Source of the DNA: Methanomassiliicoccales archaeon
GTDB taxonomy: Archaea; Thermoplasmatota; Thermoplasmata; Methanomassiliicoccales; JACIVX01
NCBI GenBank assembly: GCA_028682925.1
Contig: JAJRAG010000179.1
Coordinates: forward strand, 1 to 5,145
Length of the DNA stretch: 5,145 nucleotides
Direction of reading: 5' to 3'
Below, one piece after another: positions 1 to 4,972 of this stretch. Made by a program: the position numbers and the translations under genes. Position 1 is the first letter of the stretch. Every line of letters begins with the position of its first letter. A model generated the notes under the pieces. That model ran no database searches and was not told the origin of the DNA. It saw nothing but the letters and a program-made list of their open reading frames with translations.

Positions 1-129
1 CTAGCTAAGGAGAAGCCCAAGGAAGAGACGCCTTCGGACGACCCGATGAAGATTCTTAAGATGCGATTTGCCAAGGGAGAGATCTCAGAAGAAGAGTACA
101 GAAGACAAAAAGTCGTGCTCTCGGAGTGA
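1..129 (+). CDS. C-terminal end of a SHOCT-domain protein (5' truncated by window edge)
   Basis: Frame 1 is open from the first base to a TGA at 127-129, giving the last 42 residues of a protein. A charged Lys/Glu/Pro-rich linker (residues 1-14 of the visible part) leads into DDPMKILKMRFAKGEISEEE followed by YRRQKVVLSE. This is the pattern of the SHOCT (short C-terminal) domain: Asp-Pro, a first helix ending in R-x-A-K-G-E-I, then a second helix starting E-E-Y. SHOCT domains are small two-helix C-terminal modules, thought to mediate oligomerisation and found on many unrelated proteins, often membrane-associated. The function of the whole protein cannot be read, because the N-terminal part lies off the window. 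No clear terminator follows. A separated pair GTCCGC (130-135) / GCGGAC (179-184) could fold, but its 43-base loop makes it weak. Confidence 0.8.
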   Translation, partial: LAKEKPKEETPSDDPMKILKMRFAKGEISEEEYRRQKVVLSE

Positions 130-227
130 GTCCGCGTCTCCCCATCTGCCGTCAGAACCGTCCGAGGTGTCAGAAATGGCGGACCGAGCGGGATCTTAAG
201 CCGCGAAATTGACTGGCATGACGTCGA

Positions 228-249
228 TTTGTACCGTTCTCGGTACAAA
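228..249. repeat. Perfect 9-bp inverted repeat, 4-base spacer
   Basis: TTTGTACCG (228-236) and CGGTACAAA (241-249) are exact reverse complements separated by TTCT. As RNA this would be a stable hairpin on either strand; as DNA it could be a dimer-binding operator. It sits 98 bases after the SHOCT gene stop. Neither strand has a T-run directly after it, so a simple terminator is not well supported. Confidence 0.65.
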
Positions 250-308
250 GCACCTGTTCGAAGGTATGAGAGATAGACAAAACCTCTTACTTTCTCTTCT
301 CATCAGTC

Positions 309-333
309 ATATCGTTCGAATATCGAAAGATAT
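309..333. promoter_or_regulatory. 25-bp near-palindrome overlapping a TATA-like box (candidate operator)
   Basis: The arms ATATCGTTCGA (309-319) and TCGAAAGATAT (323-333) match as reverse complements at 10 of 11 positions, around a 3-base centre. The right arm runs into GATATAAG (329-336), the best TATA-like box upstream of the gene at 404. A TSS about 26 bases downstream would leave a leader of roughly 45 bases holding the Shine-Dalgarno site. A dyad over the TFB/TBP binding region is the classic position for an archaeal repressor, so an operator role is inferred. Confidence 0.45.
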
Positions 334-386
334 AAGATTAATCGATGGAATAGAATCGACTCGACAAGTGACTAGATTGTGGCTAG

Positions 387-395
387 AAGGAGGGG
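387..395 (+). promoter_or_regulatory. Strong Shine-Dalgarno site
   Basis: AAGGAGGGG lies 8 bases before the ATG at 404 and matches the archaeal anti-SD well. It is the strongest ribosome site visible in the window and decides the start of the small membrane gene. Confidence 0.75.
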
Positions 396-403
396 TGCCA
401 TAA

Positions 404-607
404 ATGCGTTGGGCATACGTTATTCTTACCTTGGGAGTTTCGGTGTGTTTGGTAGGGGCCTTCATTATGGTTGCCGGAGAATCGATTTTGGGAGAAAGCC
501 ACACGGGGATTGCTACGGTGGTCGGCATAGTAGGAATTGGCTTGATTGGCACCTCTGGTGCAATTATCTCGGGCGAGCGTGCAAGGTCGCCGAAACCAAA
601 GAATTAA
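404..607 (+). CDS. Small two-helix membrane protein, unknown function
   Basis: A 67-residue protein predicted from the sequence to have two membrane segments, about residues 5-25 and 36-56. They are separated by a short polar turn containing GESILGESH, with a basic tail RARSPKPKN. The positive tail suggests that both termini face the cytoplasm (hairpin topology), as the N-terminus also carries an Arg at position 2. The second helix is rich in Gly and Ile, with repeated GIVGIG-type spacing that favours tight helix packing. The start is well supported by a strong Shine-Dalgarno site at 387-395. I do not recognise the family. The gene sits between a SHOCT-domain gene and a truncated recombinase, whose homology begins directly after the TAA here, so it may be cargo of, or a neighbour overrun by, an integrated element. 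Such small hydrophobic genes are also common in archaeal chromosomes without any link to mobile elements. Confidence 0.65.
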   Translation: MRWAYVILTLGVSVCLVGAFIMVAGESILGESHTGIATVVGIVGIGLIGTSGAIISGERARSPKPKN

Positions 608-608
608 C

Positions 609-1034
609 GCACGCGAGGCTACCTTAAGATTCCTTGGAGCGCGCGAACTGGAACTGAAGAGGGAGGGGATGATTGACGCCGGACCATTGATACCGTGTGT
701 CCGTGGAGGGACTGTGCGGTACCACAGCGTAGCCGGGTTCAGCCACATAAAAGCGGTAATCGTAGAGGCCTCTAATGTCCAGTTCAAACTCAAGGATTAC
801 AGAGCCACATTCGCCCAACGGTGCATAGACCTAGACCCCAACCTATTGACCCCGGTAAGCAAAGCACTAGGGCATAAATCGAGCGTGACCACCGAAACCT
901 TCTATGCGAGGATAGGCGAAGCACCCGCCATCAAACAGATCCAAGACGCATGGGAGAAAGCAATGGTCGCGCAAGCCCCGAAACCTCAATCCCCGCTGAT
1001 TGAACGAAAGGAGTGGTTGACTGGATATGCCTAG
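609..1034 (+). pseudogene. Tyrosine recombinase/integrase, C-terminal catalytic fragment
   Basis: The reading frame can be opened at an ATG at 546, but recognisable protein begins only around 609-615, at the residues AREATLRFL. From there it reads as the last ~140 residues of an archaeal-type phage/plasmid integrase. The catalytic features present are KDYR (the archaeal K-x-x-R version of HxxR; the Arg codon is 801-803), ALGHKS (His in the conserved GH), and TFYAR with the nucleophilic Tyr at codon 903-905, ten residues after the His as usual. A C-terminal helix (about AIKQIQDAWEKA) completes the fold. The N-terminal DNA-binding domain, the first catalytic Arg and the beta-hairpin Lys region are all missing. 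No better start is available: the ATG at 669 follows a GGGAGGGG run with essentially no spacing. I read this as a 5'-truncated remnant, inactive alone. The stop TAG shares CTAG (1031-1034) with the convergent nrdD stop. An SSV-like half-integrase left by integration is possible but unproven. Confidence 0.75.
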
Positions 1035-3133
1035 ACGACGTTGTTTCTCACCCGGTCCTTCAGTTCGCCCAACTTCCCTTTGTTCCAGCCGCTAGTTTTC
1101 GAGAAGAATCCGGTCACCCTTGTGATTCCCTCGACGTCTGGAGACGAACAATATGGACAGGTATCCCGCAAGCCTCTTGTTGTCTTGCCGCAAGCAAGGC
1201 AGGATGTGAATTCCGGACTGAAAGCGATCTGGGCGTTCTGAGTGTTGTAGAATGTTTTCTTGACGAATGAAGATATGCTTTCAGCTGGTGGCTTGTGCTC
1301 TCCCAGCCAAATATGGGTCAGCGAACCGGCTTCGATCAGCGGATGGAAAAGTCCCTCCATCTTAACCCTCTCGATCGCACTTATCGGAGCTCCGACGTTC
1401 AGGTAGGTTGAGTTCGTGTAGTATACTTCGCCGTTACTCTTGTTGCCTCTTATCACTGTCGGTGCCTGCAGCGGATAGTATTTCATGTCGAGCCTTGCGA
1501 AGCGATATGCAGTACTCTCCGCCGGAGTCTGCTCCAACGGCATTTTTATCCCGTATTGAATACCAATTCTCTCTGCCTCTGTCTTCATTGTTGCCATTAC
1601 CTTCAGTGCAAACCTCAGTGCCTCTTTGGACTCATGTATCTGTTCTGCAGTGTGATACTGCACCATTTCATTCAGACCGACCATGCCGACGAGGAAGGAA
1701 GCTTTCTGCAGCCTGTAGTACGGTTCGCCATCCAAGTTCATCGTGAGCAGTGCAAGCGGACCATGCTTCCCCATGGCCAGGAGCTTGGAGATGAATTCCT
1801 TCTTCTCGACGTGCGCTCTTGCGACACTCTCGATCCTCTCCGCCAGAAGCTCGAAGAGTTTGGTGTCGTCCTGGTGCGACTCGTATGCGATTCTCGGAAG
1901 ATTGATCGTGACGTTCTGCATCGCCGAGTATCTCATTTTCCAAGGCGTTCTAGCATCCTCGAGGTCACTCTTGTCAAGTTTGAAAGATAGGCGGCAGCAC
2001 TCGCTGATCTTTGCTGTATCCCCACGATCGAAAACGAAATATGTGTTGCCTTTCTCCGACGCAACACTGGAGATCTTCGTGAGGAACTCCTCATGGCCAT
2101 CAGTCGAGAAGAATTTCTCGGTCATGTGAACATTGGGTTTGGGGAAGAAGAACGGCCGGCCGAGCGCATCTCCCTCAAAGTAAACGTCGAAGAGCGCGTT
2201 CAGGAACCTCTGGCTCTCATCTATATAGTCCTCATACGTCTGTCCAGTGAACTCCCCCTTCGGCCCGATGGCTGGAACCTCTGCAAAGTGGCTCGGAATC
2301 TCCCAATACAGGTTTAAATCACTGAATATCGATTGCCCGCCCCTTGCAACGGCCTGCTGAGCGAACTCGAATATGAGTATTTGGGCGAGCTGCTTCATTC
2401 GGCTGTCGTCGACATTCGTGAGATATGGGGCGAGGAAGATGTTGACGGCGTCCCATCCGATAGCTCCTGCGAAGTGCCCCTGGAGGGCTGCCGAGAACTT
2501 GATGATCTGCTCGATCAGAACCTCAGGGTGCTTTGCTGGTTTGGCTATCGAAATCGCGTTCGGAAGATTCAGTCCAAACTTCTTCACGTATTCTATCGAC
2601 TGGCCGCTACAGTATGGCCTGTCGATCATACCGAGGTCGTGCAGATGGATGTCGCCCCTCATATGGGCGTCTGACATATCCTGCGAGAATACTTCAAGGA
2701 GGGCGAATTCTTTCTTGATGCGTTCTGACAGGGTAAGATTCGTCGCCTCTGGTCCATGGGGTACATTGGCATTCTCTCTGTTTGGGTTCATAATGATCTG
2801 ACGAGCGTCGTAAAGAGGCACGCCCAAACGAGTATGCTGTTTTCGTATCTTAGCAAGACCATACTCCACGAGCTTGGCGTTCGTCAATTCTCTAATAAGC
2901 GGGGCGGTGATTACGTCTAGTTCAAGCTCTGAGATCAGTTTTTCAACCTCACGGGCCACTATCGAGGCAGCATCATCGCTAATTGTCGTCTCTCTGACGA
3001 GTGCCTCGTATATCTTTTCTCGATCCCATTTTTTGATCTCTTCGTCCGACGTTCTCACGAACAGCGACAGCTCGGTCGACTCTTTGTCGTCGGTGACCTC
3101 ACCGGGTTCGCGCAGATACTCTATGGCTTTCAT
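1031..3133 (-). CDS. nrdD: Anaerobic (class III) ribonucleoside-triphosphate reductase, catalytic subunit
   Basis: A 700-residue glycyl-radical enzyme that makes dNTPs from NTPs without oxygen in the cytoplasm. Residues ~22-112 form an ATP-cone (RTSDEEIKKWDREKI, then the LIRELTNAKLVEYGL and RLGVPLYDARQI segments), the allosteric nucleotide-sensing domain. The catalytic barrel follows. Cys175 (RPYCSGQ) and the adjacent pair Cys379-Cys380 (ECCRLSF) are the candidate active-site thiols. Cys645, Cys648, Cys659 and Cys662 form the C-terminal zinc site. The radical loop RVTGFF places the glycyl radical at Gly675 (codon 1109-1111), followed by the typical WNKGKLGELKDR tail. Length and order are those of a complete archaeal enzyme. 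The paired cysteines fit dithiol-reduced rather than formate-using NrdD types, which is inference. It needs the radical-SAM activase NrdG, not in this window. The ATG at 3133 has only a weak ribosome site (GTGAT, about 3138-3142). It is divergent from a winged-helix gene and convergent with the recombinase remnant. Confidence 0.96.
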   Translation of the reverse strand: MKAIEYLREPGEVTDDKESTELSLFVRTSDEEIKKWDREKIYEALVRETTISDDAASIVAREVEKLISELELDVITAPLIRELTNAKLVEYGLAKIRKQHTRLGVPLYDARQIIMNPNRENANVPHGPEATNLTLSERIKKEFALLEVFSQDMSDAHMRGDIHLHDLGMIDRPYCSGQSIEYVKKFGLNLPNAISIAKPAKHPEVLIEQIIKFSAALQGHFAGAIGWDAVNIFLAPYLTNVDDSRMKQLAQILIFEFAQQAVARGGQSIFSDLNLYWEIPSHFAEVPAIGPKGEFTGQTYEDYIDESQRFLNALFDVYFEGDALGRPFFFPKPNVHMTEKFFSTDGHEEFLTKISSVASEKGNTYFVFDRGDTAKISECCRLSFKLDKSDLEDARTPWKMRYSAMQNVTINLPRIAYESHQDDTKLFELLAERIESVARAHVEKKEFISKLLAMGKHGPLALLTMNLDGEPYYRLQKASFLVGMVGLNEMVQYHTAEQIHESKEALRFALKVMATMKTEAERIGIQYGIKMPLEQTPAESTAYRFARLDMKYYPLQAPTVIRGNKSNGEVYYTNSTYLNVGAPISAIERVKMEGLFHPLIEAGSLTHIWLGEHKPPAESISSFVKKTFYNTQNAQIAFSPEFTSCLACGKTTRGLRDTCPYCSSPDVEGITRVTGFFSKTSGWNKGKLGELKDRVRNNVV

Positions 3134-3174
3134 ATCATCACTTCTGAAAAGGGATTTTGGGATAGTTCTCGCAT

Positions 3175-3192
3175 CCCTACTGCAAGGTAGGG
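3175..3192. promoter_or_regulatory. Perfect 6-bp dyad in the nrdD leader/promoter (candidate operator)
   Basis: CCCTAC (3175-3180) and GTAGGG (3187-3192) are exact reverse complements around a 6-base spacer. The nrdD ATG is 42 bases away on the minus strand. The best minus-strand TATA-like box, TTTAAAC in the 3209-3217 region, would put the transcription start near 3187. The dyad would then straddle the start site, either as an operator or as a small 5' hairpin in the mRNA. Confidence 0.4.
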
Positions 3193-3208
3193 TAGTTATT
3201 TGTGGTTT

Positions 3209-3217
3209 AGTTTAAAG
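3209..3217 (-). promoter_or_regulatory. Candidate TATA box for nrdD
   Basis: Read on the minus strand, this gives CTTTAAACT, close to the archaeal TATA consensus. The predicted start about 26 bases on, near 3187, gives a leader of roughly 54 bases. A second possible box (CTTATAACC, about 3252-3260) would give a longer leader, so the assignment is tentative. Confidence 0.35.
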
Positions 3218-3236
3218 GCATTTTTGAACTCAATCT

Positions 3237-3249
3237 GTTAAAACTTAAC
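3237..3249. repeat. Perfect inverted repeat GTTAA-AAC-TTAAC
   Basis: Two exact 5-bp arms lie around a 3-base centre in the middle of the divergent nrdD / winged-helix intergenic region, just upstream of TTATAAG (3252-3258). Its position would suit a transcription-factor site serving either direction. It is short and AT-rich, so chance is a real alternative. Confidence 0.35.
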
Positions 3250-3263
3250 GGTTATAAGAAGGC

Positions 3264-3272
3264 TTTTTATTT
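3264..3272 (+). promoter_or_regulatory. Candidate TATA box for the winged-helix gene
   Basis: TTTTTATTT centred near 3268 predicts transcription starting about 3293-3295, only a few bases before the ATG at 3302, so the mRNA would be almost leaderless. This agrees with the absence of any Shine-Dalgarno site. TTATAAG (3252-3258) is an alternative box with a start near 3281. Confidence 0.45.
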
Positions 3273-3294
3273 ACCATATCTGTTACCATATCTG
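3271..3294 (+). repeat. Tandem 12-bp direct repeat (two perfect copies of TTACCATATCTG), candidate operator
   Basis: Copies at 3271-3282 and 3283-3294 abut exactly and are followed by TAA. Each unit is bounded by TTAC and GTTA or GTAA, a partial dyad. The pair lies between the likely TATA box and the ATG at 3302, over the predicted transcription start, where bound protein would block initiation. The 12-bp period is close to one helical turn, so two molecules could sit almost on the same face of the DNA. Autoregulation by the downstream winged-helix protein is the simplest reading, and is inference. Confidence 0.6.
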
Positions 3295-3301
3295 TAATCA
3301 G

Positions 3302-3883
3302 ATGTTCAGTCCAGAGGAAGACCTGAGGAGAGCCGTATTCGAAATCCTTGGTGAGGAGGGCAAGTCGATAAGCGCCCTATCACGCGAATTGGAGGCCAAA
3401 GGATACGTCCTTCACCGGCTCATATTGACGGGGTATCTCAGAGCGCTCACCGATCAAAGGGTGCTCAAGGAAAGAGCGGTCCCCCCGGCGAAGATATACG
3501 TTCCAATCAAATCTCTGGAACTGGACATATATGAGCTCGTCGGACAGAAGGTCAGGGAAATGGTGGAAGGGGAGAAAGCAGATGCGTTGATTCTCTACCT
3601 CCTGTATAGATTGTTGAGGCGGCCGGTCTTCTACGACGAACTGAAAAGGGCAGGTATAACAGGGCAGCCGCCAGGTCGCCAGGCAAGTTCAGAGGAGCGA
3701 CAGGATGCGAAAAGAGTGTTGGTTCGTGCTGGTTTCAAGATCCCTGATAGTTCCAAGGCCTACCTCATCGAAGGCGAGGGACTTCAGGAAGCATCTGCCC
3801 AAGTGCTCGAGACGATGATGATCGAGATGCTGAATGCAGGACATCTCGTGCGGGAAACGACCCAGACAAAGCTACTATTGTGA
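3302..3883 (+). CDS. Winged-helix DNA-binding protein, uncharacterised
   Basis: A 193-residue soluble protein without cysteines, signal peptide or membrane segments. Residues ~5-70 look like a winged helix: a first helix EDLRRAVFEILGEEGK, a helix-turn-helix SISALSRELEAKGY then VLHRLILTGYLRALTDQ, and a beta wing with RVLKERAVPPAKIYVPI. Residues ~72-120 add helices (LELDIYELVGQKVREMVE, ADALILYLLYRLLRR) and a possible second helix-turn-helix. The linker at ~120-132 is Gly/Pro/Gln-rich and probably flexible, followed by VRAGFKIPDSSKAYLI and a C-terminal helix. I do not recognise a named family. It is transcribed divergently from nrdD with 168 bp of shared control DNA, so a transcriptional regulator of itself and perhaps of nrdD is plausible but unproven. 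The start at 3302 fits a near-leaderless transcript. It is not an NrdR type, since that zinc ribbon is absent. Confidence 0.8.
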   Translation: MFSPEEDLRRAVFEILGEEGKSISALSRELEAKGYVLHRLILTGYLRALTDQRVLKERAVPPAKIYVPIKSLELDIYELVGQKVREMVEGEKADALILYLLYRLLRRPVFYDELKRAGITGQPPGRQASSEERQDAKRVLVRAGFKIPDSSKAYLIEGEGLQEASAQVLETMMIEMLNAGHLVRETTQTKLLL

Positions 3884-3940
3884 TAGCCGGGATTGTCGGA
3901 CCACTTCCTGGTCGTCGAGAATTCGCAGGGAATTCGAGAA

Positions 3941-3954
3941 TCTATTTATCTATC
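3941..3954 (+). promoter_or_regulatory. TATA box for the marker 2 gene; probable leaderless promoter
   Basis: TCTATTTATCTATC lies in an AT-rich island with its centre about 26 bases before the ATG at 3973. Archaeal TATA boxes sit about 26-27 bases before the transcription start, so transcription would begin at or within a base or two of the start codon. No Shine-Dalgarno site is present. This supports both the start choice and a promoter separate from the winged-helix gene that ends at 3883. Confidence 0.55.
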
Positions 3955-3972
3955 GAGTCTATACTCACCCAC

Positions 3973-4953
3973 ATGGATCTTGAGGCCTTGGTGTCAGACA
4001 TAAGGGCGTACCCAGGGATCACAAGAAAACGACTCATCTCCGATGTCATAGGTTTCTTCCCGAAGATCAGTCAGGCCGATGTCCTGGCCTCCTATGGCGA
4101 TGATGCTGCTGTGATCGAATTCGGAGACTTTGTCCTGCTCCTTGCCGCCGATGGGATTATGGAACCATTGATGAAGGCGAACCCATACTATGCGGGCTAC
4201 TTCTCAGTGCTTGTGAACATAAACGACATCTCAGCAATGGGTGGGATACCGCTGGCAATGGTAGATGTCATCTCCATGAAAGACGAGAAGATATGCGCGC
4301 AGGTGATGAGGGGGGTAGAGTCAGCTGTCAGGAAATTCGGAGTCCCCGTCGTCGGAGGACACACACATCCCGACTGCGACTACCACGCGATCGATGTTGC
4401 TATTCTGGGGACTGCAAAGAAGGACGAGGTTATCTACAGCCACACGGCGTGTGCTGACGAAGATGTCATATTCGCAATCGATGTCGAAGGATTCTACCCG
4501 GACGGTCTGCCATATGCTTGGGACACAACCACGAACAAGAGCAATGAGATTGTCCGGAAGCAGATGCTCGCGATGAACGAGATCGGGACGCGGCATCTCG
4601 TCAGTTCGGGGAAGGACATCAGTAACCCAGGATCATTGGGAAGCCTGGGCATGCTTCTTGAAACTAGTGGAAAGGGGGCGATCGTTGATATCGATGACAT
4701 ACCTCGCCCCGAGGGACAGGACCTGGATCAGTGGCTAAAGGCCTATCAAGGATGTGGATTCGTCCTGACGTGCAAACCCGGGAATTCCAAGAGAATCATT
4801 GAGATTTTTGCGGATGTAGGGGTCACCGGTGCCATCGTCGGCAAGATTCAGAATTCTCATGAATTCATCATAACCAGTGGGAAGCATGAGGCCGTGCTAT
4901 TCGACTTCGAGAAGGATACCATCTCCGGTTGCAGACCAACATACCGGGTCTGA
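3973..4953 (+). CDS. AIR-synthase-like protein, methanogenesis marker 2 family
   Basis: A 326-residue cytoplasmic protein of the PurM/HypE/SelD/ThiL ATP-binding superfamily. Visible landmarks, in order, are YGDDAAV (41-47), LLLAADGI (55-62), NINDISAMGG (82-91, the metal/phosphate-binding segment of this superfamily), VPVVGGHTHPD (124-134), SSGKDISNPG (211-220) and SLGMLLETSG (224-233), then FVLTCKP (263-269) and VTGAIVGKI (284-292). The opening MDLEALVSDIRAYPGITRK and the whole layout match methanogenesis marker protein 2, a conserved protein of methanogens and relatives whose reaction is unknown. A role in cofactor or maturation chemistry is often supposed. I chose the ATG at 3973 over the in-frame GTG at 3880, because the extra 31 residues resemble nothing in the family and contain the promoter. 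The gene ends 20 bases from the 3' end of the SRP RNA on the other strand. A generic AIR-synthase-related protein in a non-methanogen is the alternative. Confidence 0.88.
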   Translation: MDLEALVSDIRAYPGITRKRLISDVIGFFPKISQADVLASYGDDAAVIEFGDFVLLLAADGIMEPLMKANPYYAGYFSVLVNINDISAMGGIPLAMVDVISMKDEKICAQVMRGVESAVRKFGVPVVGGHTHPDCDYHAIDVAILGTAKKDEVIYSHTACADEDVIFAIDVEGFYPDGLPYAWDTTTNKSNEIVRKQMLAMNEIGTRHLVSSGKDISNPGSLGSLGMLLETSGKGAIVDIDDIPRPEGQDLDQWLKAYQGCGFVLTCKPGNSKRIIEIFADVGVTGAIVGKIQNSHEFIITSGKHEAVLFDFEKDTISGCRPTYRV

Positions 4954-4960
4954 CTGACCC
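4946..4960. repeat. Small inverted repeat between convergent 3' ends
   Basis: GGGTC (4946-4950) and GACCC (4956-4960) pair around TGACT, and the TGA stop of the marker 2 gene lies in the loop. It sits between two converging transcripts and could help end both. There is no adjacent T-run on the plus strand, and only a pyrimidine-rich CTTACTCTT precedes it on the minus strand, so a terminator role is tentative. Confidence 0.3.
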
Positions 4961-4972
4961 GCAAGAGTAAGT

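Larger units (their letters stand above)
130..403. other. Non-coding, dyad-rich intergenic stretch
   Basis: No convincing gene lies between the SHOCT gene stop and the small membrane gene. The open frame 209-403 has no family resemblance and no ribosome site, and it runs through palindromes. The stretch contains a short direct repeat GTCAGAA (151-157 and 168-174), a perfect inverted repeat (228-249), two copies of GTTCGAA (256-262 and 314-320), a 25-bp near-palindrome (309-333), a TATA-like box (about 329-336) and a looser TCGAT/ATCGA dyad (342-346 and 355-359). The second half is noticeably AT-rich, as expected of a promoter region feeding the gene at 404. Confidence 0.6.

Noticed and set aside
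209..403. 64-residue plus-strand open frame
   Set aside because: It has no family resemblance or ribosome site, runs through two palindromes and a promoter-like region, and has a composition unlike a protein.
546..608. N-terminal ~21 residues of the recombinase open frame
   Set aside because: They overlap the better-supported membrane gene in another frame and do not resemble an integrase. The homology starts at about 609.
383..793. 136-residue minus-strand open frame opposite the membrane gene and recombinase remnant
   Set aside because: It crosses the boundary of two plus-strand features that have recognisable signals and has no recognisable domain, so it is an antisense shadow.
609..1034. 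SSV-type integrase split by integration, with an attachment site inside the gene
   Set aside because: It is attractive, but no tRNA gene, attachment repeat or matching N-terminal half is visible here, so simple truncation is the safer reading.
1668..1943. Open frames inside nrdD on either strand (for example 1556-1990 plus, 1668-1943 minus)
   Set aside because: NrdD is complete and strongly conserved across this region, so these are shadows of its codon pattern.
3271..3294. Start of a CRISPR or other repeat array
   Set aside because: There are only two 12-bp copies with no spacer, located exactly at a promoter; operator-like rather than array-like.
3880..3972. GTG start that would make the marker 2 protein 31 residues longer and overlap the winged-helix stop by 4 bases
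   Set aside because: The extra residues look non-coding, the family begins at MDLEALV, and a TATA box lies within this stretch.
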